From Chloroflexota bacterium (GTDB lineage Bacteria > Chloroflexota > Dormibacteria > Dormibacterales > Dormibacteraceae), in the NCBI GenBank assembly GCA_005880795.1, contig VBGP01000009.1:1-64000 (forward strand): a stretch of DNA of 64,000 nt. Direction: 5' to 3'. The position numbers and the translations under genes were made by a program. Shown here one piece after another: positions 28,869 to 39,736 of the stretch (its first letter is position 1; each line of letters opens with the position of its first letter). The notes below the pieces were generated by a model, which was not told the DNA's origin, made no database searches, and was given only the letters and a program-made list of their open reading frames with translations.

Positions 28869-30520
28869 TAGCGCGTCACGGCAAAAGCAAGCGCAACCAG
28901 GGCGACCAGCCACAGCACCATTCCGCCACCGGCGGCCGCAGCTTCGAGCTCTCTGACGTTCAGGATCGAGCGGTACTGCTCAGGCACCGCCGCCGAGCGC
29001 AGGGCGGCACGCGCCTGGTCAACCGCGGCGAACGAGGGGAGCTTGAACAGCGGCAAACGCGCCTGCGTCTTGATGGCGGATGTGGTCGACAGCGAGTAAG
29101 CCACGAGCGCGATCACGAGCAGCGGCGCGAAAAGCGTGACCGCGGGTAGAACGCTCGACACGGTGATCACCGACGTCAGGCCACCCCCGAGCGAGGCCGC
29201 GGACGATCGCATCACCTCGGCTGCCACCGGGTTCGCAAACCCCAGCTGGAACGCGGCGATGGCAGGCCCTGCGAGGAGGGTCCCGGCGGCGATGAACATC
29301 GCCACCCGCGGGAAGGTCTCCGAGGCGGGATGGCCGCGGCCGCCCGGGAGGCCGATCGCGCGCGCGCCGGCGACCATCCACGTCGCCCAGGCCGCGGCGC
29401 CCGCGAGCCCTACCAGGCCAAGAAATTCGCCGGCCTCGAACGTCGCGGCGATCCCGAGCACGCGTCCGCCGAACGCGATGCTCGGGGGCAGCCCGACGGC
29501 AGCGGCGACGGTGACCATGGACGCCAGGCCGGCGCGGTCGGGCAGCAGCGCCAGGCACGCCACAAACGCGGAGGCGGTCGCCAGGATGACCAGACCCGCG
29601 ACAAGCCCCAGCGGAGTGCCCAGCGCGACCGCGGCGAGCGCGAAGCCGCCGAGGCCTGGAATGACCTCACCGAAGAATTCGCGGCGCGTGGCCGCCGCTT
29701 GCGCGCGGCCGGCGGCGGCGAACGCCGTAGCCAGCCCGATCACCGCCAGCAGGACGTTGAAAAACGGCGACGGATAATGTCCGTCGCCCAGCTCATAGGC
29801 GCGAACCAGGAGGTAGAAGCCGAGCGGGTAGAGGGTCGCGATCGATATTCCCGCCGCGCGCAGCGACGGGCGTGACCACAGCTTGGATGGCCACATGCGC
29901 CAGGGCAGGAGACACGACGCGAGAAGCGCGGACGCCGCCAGCAGGGCGAAGAGCGCGGCGGTCACGGTCGCCACCGGCACCGCCGAGTAGACGGCGGTCC
30001 CACCACCCACCTGGAGGATGACCCCGACCAGGCTAAGCGCGAGCCAGCCCGCCAGGAGCAGCGCCCAGCTCGGCCGCGGAGCTGCCGGGTCCTCGGTCTC
30101 CAGCAGGACGACCGCCACGGTGGCCGCCGTTCCCCCCGCGATCGCGGTCAAGACGACGCCGCCCGCCTCGACCGCCGCCATCGCCGCTCCAACCCCGAGC
30201 AGCGAGATCGACGCCTCTGGCCACGTCCGCGGCTGAAGCGTCAGCAGCACCGCCGCCGGCAGCACGATCATCAGTCCGAACGCAAAGCTGACGCCGTCGA
30301 CGCGCAGGTCGAGCGCCGAGCCGTAACCGAGCTGGCCGAGCAGCAGCTCGAGCGATGAGCGCACCGGCAGCCATACCGCAACCAGGGCGACCGCGGAGCT
30401 CCATGCGCCCGCCGCGGCGGCTGTCCGGCCGAGGCTGACGCCGGCGATGCCGAAGGCGGCGATCACGGCTGCCGCCAGGATGGGCAGGACTACCGGCGCG
30501 ACCACGGCGGCTGACGGCAT
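28868..30520 (-). CDS. Antiporter-like membrane subunit, NuoL/NuoM/HyfB-like, divergent
   Basis: 550 residues, about 14 hydrophobic segments. LRVDGVSFAFGLMIVLPAAVLL matches the start of the proton-translocating antiporter domain (L-x-V-D-G-L-S). LPWRMWPSKLWSRPSLRAAGISIATLYPLGFYLLVR matches the next block (P-x-x-x-W-L-x-x-A... K-x-G-x-Y-x-x-x-R). By eye the functionally important lysine of that motif is replaced by proline, and the K-R-x-L-A-Y-S-S block is not recognisable. It may therefore no longer pump protons. Confidence 0.6.
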   Translation of the reverse strand: MPSAAVVAPVVLPILAAAVIAAFGIAGVSLGRTAAAAGAWSSAVALVAVWLPVRSSLELLLGQLGYGSALDLRVDGVSFAFGLMIVLPAAVLLTLQPRTWPEASISLLGVGAAMAAVEAGGVVLTAIAGGTAATVAVVLLETEDPAAPRPSWALLLAGWLALSLVGVILQVGGGTAVYSAVPVATVTAALFALLAASALLASCLLPWRMWPSKLWSRPSLRAAGISIATLYPLGFYLLVRAYELGDGHYPSPFFNVLLAVIGLATAFAAAGRAQAAATRREFFGEVIPGLGGFALAAVALGTPLGLVAGLVILATASAFVACLALLPDRAGLASMVTVAAAVGLPPSIAFGGRVLGIAATFEAGEFLGLVGLAGAAAWATWMVAGARAIGLPGGRGHPASETFPRVAMFIAAGTLLAGPAIAAFQLGFANPVAAEVMRSSAASLGGGLTSVITVSSVLPAVTLFAPLLVIALVAYSLSTTSAIKTQARLPLFKLPSFAAVDQARAALRSAAVPEQYRSILNVRELEAAAAGGGMVLWLVALVALAFAVTR

Positions 30521-30526
30521 TGGCCG

Positions 30527-33100
30527 CTAGCGTAGGGTGCCCAGTCTCTCCAGCGCCACGCGGGCCGCCTCGCCTCGCGCCTCAAGGTTGGCGACCACCT
30601 CAGGCGGCGCCTTCTCCCGAAATTCGGGGTTCGCAAGCTTGGCTTCGACCTTGGCCAGATCCTCCTCGAGGCGCCGGATCTCCTTCTGCCTCCGAGCGTC
30701 GCCTGAGCCTGCGGGAAAGCTCACCCGGCCGCCTGTCGCTGCCAGGGGCGTGCCGTGGGCGTCGAGCACGTCCACCAGCTCGACGTTCGCCAGGCCGGCC
30801 GCGAGACGGGCGATCGTGTCATTGACCGAACGGTCGAGATGCAGGTGCCCCCCACGCGGGGGCGCACCCATCGCCTGGCGGTGGCCGCGCACCTCCTCCA
30901 CGATCCTCATCACTTTCTGGAATTCCTCTTCGGCTCCGGGATCGACGAATCGGTCATGCAGATCGGGCCATTCGGCACGCATCAGGTAATCGCGTTCGCC
31001 TGGCAGTCGCGACCACAGCTCCTCCGTGACGAAGGGCATGAACGGGTGCAGCAGGCGGAACACGCAATCGAGACAGAAATGGGCGACATCTTGCGCGACC
31101 GTGTCGCCATCGCGCAGCCGCTCCTTCACCGCTTCCAGATACCAGTCGCAAAGCTCGTTCCATGCGAACGCGTAAGCAGCATTGATCGAATCCTGGAACG
31201 TAAAGCCCTCGATGCCCGCCGTAATGTCGCGAGCGGCAGCAGACAATCGCGAAAGAATCCACCGATCCTCCAGGTTCTCACGTGCCTCAAGCATTCCAGG
31301 CGGCTGGGTCGTGGGCGTGCCCGGCGAGCTGAGCACCAAGCGGGTTGCATTCCACAACTTGTTCGCGAACCGTCGGTAGCCTTCCACGCGGCTCTCGTCG
31401 AAGCGAACGTCCTGGCTGGACATCGCGACTGACGTTGCCCAAGCGCGCAGCGCGTCGGCCCCATATTTCGACATCAGATCGCGCGGATCGACACCTGTGC
31501 CGAGCGATTTGGACATGCGCCGGCCGTCCGCGGCCTGGACGACGCAGTGGATGACGATGTCCGAGAAGGGCGCCTCGCCCATGAACTCGAGACCGGTCAT
31601 GATCATCCGGCTGACCCAGAGGTTGATGATCTCCCGCGCGGTGCAGTTGATGTCGGTGGGATAAAACGCCTTCAGGTCTTCTGTCTCATCCGGCCATCCC
31701 AGGGTCGCGAAGGGCCAGAGCGCAGAGGAAAACCACGTATCCAGGACATCGGCGTCTTGTTCGAGCGACGAGCTGCCGCACTCGGTGCACTCGTCCGGCC
31801 GTTCCACCGACACGATCTGATGACCGTTGTCGCATCGATACACCGGGACGCGATGCCCCAACCACAGCTGCCGTCCGATGTTCCAGTCGCGCAGCCCGCG
31901 CATCCAGTCGAGGTAGGTCCGTTCGTAGCGCTCGGGATGCCACCGCACCTTGCCGGCCTCCGACGCCGCGACTGCGTTGTCCCGCATCTCCTCCATGCGC
32001 AGCCACCACTGCTCGCTGATCAGCGGCTCGATGATCGCGTGGCAGCGGTCGCAGTGGCCGACCTCGTGCGTGTAAGGCTCCTCCCTGACGAGCAAGCCCT
32101 GTGCCTTCAAGTCCTCGACGACACGCCGGCGCGCTTCGAGTGCGGGCAGGCCGTCATAGGGCAGGCCGGGCACATTCATGCTGCCGTCCTCGTGCATGCC
32201 GTTCACGATCTCCAGTCCGTGCCGCTGCCCGATCTCGTAGTCCATCGGGTCGTGGCCAGGCGTGACCTTCAGCGCGCCGGTGCCGAAATCCTTCTCCACC
32301 GCGTCATCGGCGACGATGGGGAGCTTGCGGCCGACCAGCGGAAGGATGGCGGTCTTGCCGACCAGGCTGCGGTAGCGCGGGTCGTCCGGGTTCACAGCCA
32401 CGCCGGTGTCAGCGAGCATCGTCTCTGGGCGGACTGTCGCGATGGTCACGTCACCATCCCCCTCAACCGGATAGCGGATGAAGTACAGCGTGTCGTGCTG
32501 CTCCTGCCACTCGATCTCGAGGTCAGAGATCGCGGAACGGTCGTGCGGACACCAGTTGACGATTCGTGGCGCGCGATAGATCCAGCCTCGCTCGTAGAAA
32601 GCCACGAACGCGGTCATCACCGACCGGTAGTAGCGCGAGTCCATCGTGAACCGCAAGCGGGTCCAGTCCATCGAAGCGCCGAGCAGCCGGAGCTGGTTGA
32701 TGATCGTGGCGCCGACCTGCTCGTACCACGCCTCGACCCTCTCGTCGAACTTCTCTCGGCCCAGCTCTTCCTTGGCCGTACCTTCGCGAGCGAGCTGCTT
32801 TTCGATCACGTTCTGCGTCGCGATCGCGGCATGGTCGTAGCCGGGCAGGAACAGGACCTCGTGTCCGGTCATGCGCTTGTATCGAGCGATCAGGTCGTAC
32901 ACCGCCGTCTGCAGGGCATGGCCCATGTGAAGCTCGCCGGTGATGTTCGGCGGCGGGAAGCACATGGCGAACTTCGGCCTGTCGCTCACAGGGTCGGCTA
33001 TGAAGAGTCCGTCGGCTTCCCAGCGCGCGTACCAGCCGGCCTCGATGGCCTGTGGATCGAACGCTTTGGGCATGTCGTTTTGTGTTTCGTTTTCTGTCAT
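30527..33100 (-). CDS. valS: Valine--tRNA ligase
   Basis: 857 residues, class I synthetase. The HIGH-type motif is in [15 protein letters not shown] and the KMSKS-type motif in [14 protein letters not shown]. The anticodon-binding domain and a C-terminal coiled-coil ([30 protein letters not shown]) characteristic of ValS follow. No T-box leader was recognised in the 130 bp upstream. Confidence 0.97.
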   Translation of the reverse strand: MTENETQNDMPKAFDPQAIEAGWYARWEADGLFIADPVSDRPKFAMCFPPPNITGELHMGHALQTAVYDLIARYKRMTGHEVLFLPGYDHAAIATQNVIEKQLAREGTAKEELGREKFDERVEAWYEQVGATIINQLRLLGASMDWTRLRFTMDSRYYRSVMTAFVAFYERGWIYRAPRIVNWCPHDRSAISDLEIEWQEQHDTLYFIRYPVEGDGDVTIATVRPETMLADTGVAVNPDDPRYRSLVGKTAILPLVGRKLPIVADDAVEKDFGTGALKVTPGHDPMDYEIGQRHGLEIVNGMHEDGSMNVPGLPYDGLPALEARRRVVEDLKAQGLLVREEPYTHEVGHCDRCHAIIEPLISEQWWLRMEEMRDNAVAASEAGKVRWHPERYERTYLDWMRGLRDWNIGRQLWLGHRVPVYRCDNGHQIVSVERPDECTECGSSSLEQDADVLDTWFSSALWPFATLGWPDETEDLKAFYPTDINCTAREIINLWVSRMIMTGLEFMGEAPFSDIVIHCVVQAADGRRMSKSLGTGVDPRDLMSKYGADALRAWATSVAMSSQDVRFDESRVEGYRRFANKLWNATRLVLSSPGTPTTQPPGMLEARENLEDRWILSRLSAAARDITAGIEGFTFQDSINAAYAFAWNELCDWYLEAVKERLRDGDTVAQDVAHFCLDCVFRLLHPFMPFVTEELWSRLPGERDYLMRAEWPDLHDRFVDPGAEEEFQKVMRIVEEVRGHRQAMGAPPRGGHLHLDRSVNDTIARLAAGLANVELVDVLDAHGTPLAATGGRVSFPAGSGDARRQKEIRRLEEDLAKVEAKLANPEFREKAPPEVVANLEARGEAARVALERLGTLR

Positions 33101-33231
33101 GGGGCGTGTTTCATCGCTTGAAGTGGTTCGGTGGCGCCGGCGCGACGGTCGCGGTTAGCGCGACTGAGCCGGCGAGGGTACGGATACGCGTACGTCGCGG
33201 CTCATGGTGATTGGAATCTTAGCGCGGAGGT

Positions 33232-33920
33232 TCAGCAGGCGGTGTCGATGTCGACGTTGTTGGTCGTGACCTGGGTCAGCCAGACCGCCGTGCCCGGCAT
33301 GAACGCCGTGGCGCCGGTGCACGATGGCGCGGGCAGCCAGTCGCCCGCGATGCCGCCGGTGGGGACGAAGTTGCCACCCGTGATCCTGGTCCACGCATAG
33401 GCGGTCGAGTAGACGCCGACCGGCCCCGTTGATTTCAGCCGGTCGAACAAGCCCTGGATCGCGTCGCGGTTCGGCTGGAGGTTGCCAGACGACCAGCTGT
33501 TCGCGGTCTCGACATCCAGCCACCACATCGAGGGGGTTCGCCCGCCGACCTGGTTCAGCGAGTACTCCGCTTCGCTGCATCCGATCGCCCAGGCCTGAGT
33601 CCCGCCCGATGCGCAGCCCGCCGTGATGCGGCTGCGATAGGTCTTCGCGTAGCCCGTGTTGACGTACACCGAGGGTGTCGGGGGCGCCGCCGCGTACTCA
33701 TTGCCGAAACAACTGTTGGGGCTGAACGGCCGGCCACCGTTGACGCCGATGATGCCGAACGATCCCGCGGGCGCCGACGTCCCCGGGCATTGCGGATAGG
33801 AAATGTCGTAGCCCGTTGTCCCGGGGGTGTAGGGATCGCCGGCGGCGCTGGCCGAGACCGCACTGAACGCAATCCCGGCAATCGCGATTGCCCCGATCAG
33901 TAGTCCGCGGAGCCCCGAGG

Positions 33921-33924
<4 letters not shown>
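33232..33924 (-). CDS. Secreted GH25-like (glycoside hydrolase-like) protein
   Basis: I joined this frame by hand: it is open from the clpX stop region to 33232, about 230 residues. A signal peptide is clear ([20 protein letters not shown], cleavage before AGD). The mature part starts [13 protein letters not shown] and contains [24 protein letters not shown] and a GVYSTAYAW segment, the pattern of a secreted TIM-barrel family related to GH25 muramidases that is frequent in actinobacteria. No ATG/GTG/TTG precedes the signal peptide; CTG 33924, overlapping the clpX TGA, is the best start. Enzymatic activity is not proven. Confidence 0.7.
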
Positions 33925-35198
<1,274 letters not shown>

Positions 35199-35216
35199 GG
35201 GTTCTGTTTCGTGTCC

Positions 35217-35411
35217 TTAAGGGGATGCGGGCGCCGGGGGATTATGGCCCCAGAGAATCTCGTTGGCAAGGCTTATGCACTCACTGCAGATGAACACTCC
35301 CGCACCGGCGACCAGGCGAACTCCCCTCTCCCCCTGGGACTTGCCGCAGAACGAGCACTTCGGACGGTGCCTGGTGACCTCGTCGCGCTTTGCTCTGCGT
35401 CGGAAGATCAT
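35217..35411 (-). CDS. Stand-alone ClpX-type zinc-binding domain protein
   Basis: 64 residues from ATG 35411, overlapping the clpP stop (ATGA). A basic N-terminus ([16 protein letters not shown]) precedes [35 protein letters not shown], which is the same C4 fold as the ClpX N-terminus (CxxC...CxxC) but without any ATPase domain. It lies between clpP and clpX. In ClpX this domain dimerises and binds adaptors and substrates, so this product could compete for adaptors or form mixed dimers; that is inference. Confidence 0.8.
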   Translation of the reverse strand: MIFRRRAKRDEVTRHRPKCSFCGKSQGERGVRLVAGAGVFICSECISLANEILWGHNPPAPASP

Positions 35412-36094
35412 CCCGCGACGACCTTCTCCTTTTCTTTCTCTTCCTTGTCCGCTTTCGCCTTGTCTTTTTCGCCGACCTTGGTCGGGGTGAGGATGATGTC
35501 GTCGATCAGTCCATATTCCTTGGCCGCCTCGGCGGTGAGGAAGTAGTCGCGCTCGGTGTCCATGGTCACCTTCTCGATCTTCTGACCGGTGTGCCGGGCG
35601 AGGATCTGGTTCAACTGTTCGCGCGTGCGGAGAATTTCCTTCGCGTGGATCTGGATGTCTGTAGCCTGGCCCTGCATCCCGCCCCACGGCTGGTGGATGA
35701 GGATGTTGGCGTGCGGCAGCGCGTAGCGCTGGCCGTGCGCTCCGCCCGCCAGCAGCACCGCGGCCATCGAGTACGCCATGCCGATGCAGATCGTCGACAC
35801 GGGCGGACGGATGTACTGCATGGTGTCGTAGATCGCGAGCCCGGCTGTCACCTGTCCGCCAGGGCTGTTGATGTAGAGCGCGATCTCCTTCTCCGGGTCC
35901 TCTGACTGCAAGAAGAGAAGCTGCGCGACCACCAGGTTCGCCACCTGGTCGTCGATCGGAGTCCCGATGAAGACGATGCGCTCCTTGAGGAGCCGCGAGT
36001 AGATGTCGAAGGCGCGCTCGCCGCGACCGGTGTTCTCGACCACCATCGGGACGAGGTAGCTGGATGGGTGCTGATTCTTGGTCATATCGCGCAC
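35408..36094 (-). CDS. clpP: ATP-dependent Clp protease proteolytic subunit
   Basis: 228 residues from GTG 36094, or three codons shorter from ATG at codon 4. The serine-protease triad is in place: Ser109 (GMAYSMAA), His134 (ILIHQP) and Asp183. The C-terminus carries an extra Lys/Glu-rich tail ([16 protein letters not shown]), longer than usual. It forms the barrel protease with ClpX and is followed by the solo zinc finger and clpX. Confidence 0.96.
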   Translation of the reverse strand: MRDMTKNQHPSSYLVPMVVENTGRGERAFDIYSRLLKERIVFIGTPIDDQVANLVVAQLLFLQSEDPEKEIALYINSPGGQVTAGLAIYDTMQYIRPPVSTICIGMAYSMAAVLLAGGAHGQRYALPHANILIHQPWGGMQGQATDIQIHAKEILRTREQLNQILARHTGQKIEKVTMDTERDYFLTAEAAKEYGLIDDIILTPTKVGEKDKAKADKEEKEKEKVVAG

Positions 36095-36128
36095 AACGTC
36101 ATTCTAGACACGCCTTCCCCGGATGCCG

Positions 36129-37433
36129 TCAAGTAGCGACCTCCAGAAGGCGGTCGAGGACCCGGCGTCGGCGCAGGCGCGAGGCAAAGTAGCTCCGAAC
36201 GCTCGTACTCCGCTTCAGCTCCTCAACCTGGCCCTTGAGCTCGTCGTCCTGCCCAGCCTGCTCCTCGAGATACTTCAGCACGTCCTCGTCGGAAGGCTCC
36301 AGGCCTTCGCGCCGGGCGAACTCCGCGAGAACGAGGTCGACCTTGAGCCGCGCTTCGGCGTCGGGACGCTCGTCGGCCATCCATTGGTCGATGGACTTGC
36401 CGAGGTAATCCAGGTAGCGGTCGAGCTTCATGCCCTGACGGTTCAGGCTGCGCTCGAGCGCCTCGAGCTGGCTTGTCAGCTCGCGGTCGACGAGTGCCTC
36501 TGGCACCTCGACCTCGGACTCGTCGACGAGCGCCTTGACCACTGCCTGCTCGCGCTCCATCTTCACCACCGCCGTCGCCGATTCTTCGAGCTCCTGGCGC
36601 ACCGCGCCGCGATACGCGTCGGCTGTTTCTTGCTTGCCGTTGGTCAGACTCTTCGCCAGCGCGTCGTCGAGCGCCGGCAGAACTTTCTCCTTGACCCCAC
36701 GCACGGTGACGCGGATTGTCGCCTGCTTTCCCGCGAGCTCAGGGTTGCTGTACGTGTCGGGAAAGCTGACTCCGGCCTCACGCGTCTCGCCGACGAACGT
36801 GCCCGGCAGCACCGCGAGAAGCTCAGGCAGCAGGACGCCTTCCTTAAGCTCCGCTTCGGTCGACTTGCGCGACTCCGATTCGACCAGCTTGCCGTCGACC
36901 TCGACCTCGATGTCGATGACCGCGATGTCTCCGGTGCGCACCTCGCGCTCCACCGGCGTGATCTCGGCCATCGGCTCGCGGAGGTCGTCGAGGCGCCTCT
37001 CCAGCATCTCGTCGGTGACCTCATGGGAATGGTCCGGCGGCTCGATCTTGAGCTTTGTCGCGTCCGCGAGGGTGACCTCGGGCATCACGCTGATCGTCGC
37101 TTTCAACCGGGCCGGACGGCCCCGCTCAAGCTCCAGGACCTCGATGTCGGGATTGTCGATCGGGTCGATCGACTTCTCGTCGAGCGCCTGGCGCACCACC
37201 TCGGGCACCATCGTCTCGACGACCTCTTCGCGCAGCGCCGCGGGACCGATTCGAGATTCGACCAGCGCGCGCGGAGCCTTGCCCGGGCGGAAGCCCTCGA
37301 TCTTGGCGCGCGAGGCGAGACGGTTCAGCACGCGGTCGTAAGTTGCATCGACGACCTCGGCCGGCACCTCGATCGTCATGCCGAGCTTGCTCTTGGGCAG
37401 GCGTTCGGTCGCGACAGAAAGGGGTTCCGGCAC
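36129..37433 (-). CDS. tig: Trigger factor, ribosome-associated chaperone
   Basis: 434 residues, normal length. The N-terminal ribosome-binding domain (with GFRPGKAPRALVESRIG), a central FKBP-type PPIase domain (about 160-245, TGDIAVIDIEVEVDGK... and GTFVGETREAGVSFP) and a helical C-terminal domain are in order. The tig-clpP-clpX order is conserved in bacteria. Start is ATG-type at 37433. Confidence 0.93.
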   Translation of the reverse strand: MPEPLSVATERLPKSKLGMTIEVPAEVVDATYDRVLNRLASRAKIEGFRPGKAPRALVESRIGPAALREEVVETMVPEVVRQALDEKSIDPIDNPDIEVLELERGRPARLKATISVMPEVTLADATKLKIEPPDHSHEVTDEMLERRLDDLREPMAEITPVEREVRTGDIAVIDIEVEVDGKLVESESRKSTEAELKEGVLLPELLAVLPGTFVGETREAGVSFPDTYSNPELAGKQATIRVTVRGVKEKVLPALDDALAKSLTNGKQETADAYRGAVRQELEESATAVVKMEREQAVVKALVDESEVEVPEALVDRELTSQLEALERSLNRQGMKLDRYLDYLGKSIDQWMADERPDAEARLKVDLVLAEFARREGLEPSDEDVLKYLEEQAGQDDELKGQVEELKRSTSVRSYFASRLRRRRVLDRLLEVAT

Positions 37434-37458
37434 GAGCCGGAATTCTACGGAGTGCCGG

Positions 37459-39672
37459 CTAGCAGTTCGGTGGCTGCTTCGCGGGGTTTGGGCACGCCGT
37501 CGGAGAAGGCCTGGGGGAAGGGCTAGGGCTCGCCAGCACCGGACCTCCCGGGTCGGGTGGCACGACGTACACAGGGGTGCTCGGCGTCGGGCTCGGCGGG
37601 TTATCGCCCGGCAGCTTGTCGATGTGCGTGGTGTCGGACAGATACCAGCTGTTGCCCGGCCCGGCTATCACGTCAGGCGGCGGGGTGTACCAGCGGGCGC
37701 CGTCCACTCCGGCAAGGGCGCGTGACACGAACTCGTGCACGCCCGGCGACGCGACGAACACACCGTCCGAGCCGCCGATCATGGTGTACCGGTTGTCCTT
37801 GATGTCGCCCACCCACAGCGCAGTCGCGAGATCCGGCGTGAAGGCGACAGTAACGGCGTCCTTGAAGTTGTCGGTCGTGCCGGTCTTGGCGGCGACGGTG
37901 CGGTCGCTCCAGTGCAGGGCGCTGTTGCAGCCGAAGATCATGCACCGGTTCTGGTCGTCGGCCATGATCTGGGCCATGATGAACGCGACCCCAGGGTCGA
38001 TCGCCAGGCGCGCGCGCTGGTCGGGGTGGTCTGTGTAGAGGACCTTGCCGTGCGAGTCGGTCACGGTCAACACGGCCTGCGGCGAGTGGTAGACGCCCAT
38101 GTCGGCGTATGTGGCGATGCCGTTCACATGCTCCAGCAGGGTGATCGGATAGCCGCCGAGCGTCAGCGAAGGACCGTACTCATCCGCCGGCGCGAGCGGC
38201 GTGTAGCTGCCGTCGGGGTTCACATACCGGGGATCGACGTTGAGGTTGCGCATCCACGACAGCACCGCCGGCACGCCGATCGAGAGCTCGACCTTGACCG
38301 CGGCGATGTTCAGCGAGTTGCCCATCGCCTTCTTCAGCGGCAGCACTCCGTGAGTCTTGCCGTCGTAGTTGTAGAACTTGGTGGTGCTGTACGCGTCCTT
38401 GTACACGAGAGGGCTCGGGCCGTCGTACACGGGCGTGTCCACTGTCGCGGCGCGCGCGTTGATCACGGCGCCGTAGGTGTACGGCTTCATCGAAGAGCCC
38501 ATGTTTCGCGGGATTGTCGTGTAGTTGATCTGGCCGGCGTCCGCGTTGTAATTGGGCGACCCGACCATGACCAGGATGTCGCCGGTGGTTGGCTGAACCG
38601 CGACGAGACCTGACGAGAGCTGGCCATTGCGATCGCGATAGAGATTCCTCGCGAGGTTGCTGCTCACCACCTCCTGGCCCAACTGCTGCTTGCCCCAGTC
38701 CAGAGTGGTTTTCACATTGAGCTGCTGGATGCCAGGCTGAAAGCCGAGCTGGCGCAGCTCGGCGAGCACGTAGTCGACGAAGTGCGGCGCCAGGAAGGAG
38801 TTGGTCGGTGCGTGGTAAACGAGCTTTTCCGCCACCGCTTTGTCCAGCTCGTCCTGCGAGATGAAGTTCGCGCGGACCATCGCCTGAAGGACCTCGGTCT
38901 GACGAAGCTTGGCCGCGTCCGGATGCAGCACCGGATTCCACTCGGTCGGTGCCTGGGGCAAGCCGGCGAGCATCGCGGCCTGGGCGAGGTCGAGCTTCGA
39001 GGCGGGGACCTGGAAGTAGCTCTCCGACGCGGCCTCGATTCCGTACGACTGCGAGCCGTAGAAGCTCTTGTTGAGGTAGAGCTCCATGATCTGGTCCTTG
39101 GAATAGGTCTGGCTCAGCTCGTAGGCGAGGGCAAGCTCTTTGATCTTGCGGTTGACCGTCTGGTCAGGGGTGAGGAACTGCTGCTTGGCGAGCTGCTGCG
39201 TGATCGTGCTGCCTCCACCGACGATGTGGCCCGCGCGAATGTTGTCGAAGGCGGCGCGGATGATGCCCGCCAGGTCAAAGCCGGGGTTGGTGTAAAAACC
39301 GCGGTCCTCGATTGCGACCGTCGCCTGGATCGTGACCGGCGAGACGTCCTTGAGCTTGACCGCCAGCCGGTGGTCTCCCTGGTTGCCGACGTCGGCCAGG
39401 ACGATCTTGCCGCTGTTGTCAGTGATCAGAGTGTCCCCGGCGAAGGCGGCGGAATCCAGGCCCTGGATCGAGGGCAGGCTGTCGAAGAAGGACTGCGCAT
39501 AGGCGTCGGCGGCGAGGCCGATCACGAGCATCATCGCCACCACGGCCGCCAGGCCGCGCAGCACGGTCGTCCGGCGCATCTTCTGGCCGATCGGCGACCA
39601 CGCGGCGTGGATCCGCGCTCGAGGACTGTGTCCCCCCTTCGTCTTTATCCGCTCAGGAACGTTTCGAGCCAT
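37459..39672 (-). CDS. Class A penicillin-binding protein (glycosyltransferase/transpeptidase)
   Basis: 737 residues. One N-terminal membrane segment is followed by the GT51 domain (ATVAIEDRGFYTNPGFDL, GGSTITQQLAKQ, KIKELALAYELSQTYSKDQIMELYLN) and a transpeptidase domain with SSMKP (serine motif), GNSLN and AAKTGTTDN. The C-terminus is a Pro/Ser-rich tail, typical of actinobacterial and related wall PBPs. It makes and cross-links peptidoglycan strands. Confidence 0.95.
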   Translation of the reverse strand: MARNVPERIKTKGGHSPRARIHAAWSPIGQKMRRTTVLRGLAAVVAMMLVIGLAADAYAQSFFDSLPSIQGLDSAAFAGDTLITDNSGKIVLADVGNQGDHRLAVKLKDVSPVTIQATVAIEDRGFYTNPGFDLAGIIRAAFDNIRAGHIVGGGSTITQQLAKQQFLTPDQTVNRKIKELALAYELSQTYSKDQIMELYLNKSFYGSQSYGIEAASESYFQVPASKLDLAQAAMLAGLPQAPTEWNPVLHPDAAKLRQTEVLQAMVRANFISQDELDKAVAEKLVYHAPTNSFLAPHFVDYVLAELRQLGFQPGIQQLNVKTTLDWGKQQLGQEVVSSNLARNLYRDRNGQLSSGLVAVQPTTGDILVMVGSPNYNADAGQINYTTIPRNMGSSMKPYTYGAVINARAATVDTPVYDGPSPLVYKDAYSTTKFYNYDGKTHGVLPLKKAMGNSLNIAAVKVELSIGVPAVLSWMRNLNVDPRYVNPDGSYTPLAPADEYGPSLTLGGYPITLLEHVNGIATYADMGVYHSPQAVLTVTDSHGKVLYTDHPDQRARLAIDPGVAFIMAQIMADDQNRCMIFGCNSALHWSDRTVAAKTGTTDNFKDAVTVAFTPDLATALWVGDIKDNRYTMIGGSDGVFVASPGVHEFVSRALAGVDGARWYTPPPDVIAGPGNSWYLSDTTHIDKLPGDNPPSPTPSTPVYVVPPDPGGPVLASPSPSPRPSPTACPNPAKQPPNC

Positions 39673-39736
39673 GAATTGGAGGCGCGCAGGATTCTACGCT
39701 GTCCCTCCCTGTCGAACGCCGGTCGCCGGGATAGGG

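Noticed and set aside
31547-33121. 524-codon plus-strand open frame across valS
   Set aside because: Antisense shadow of valS with no recognisable motif.
33155-33205. 16-codon ORF upstream of valS as leader peptide
   Set aside because: No valine run, no terminator/antiterminator pairing and no T-box sequence seen.
35315-35340. CCCCTCTCCCCCTGG inside the solo zinc-finger gene as another copy of the interspersed element
   Set aside because: Only a short C-run is shared, and the codons fit the zinc-finger family sequence.
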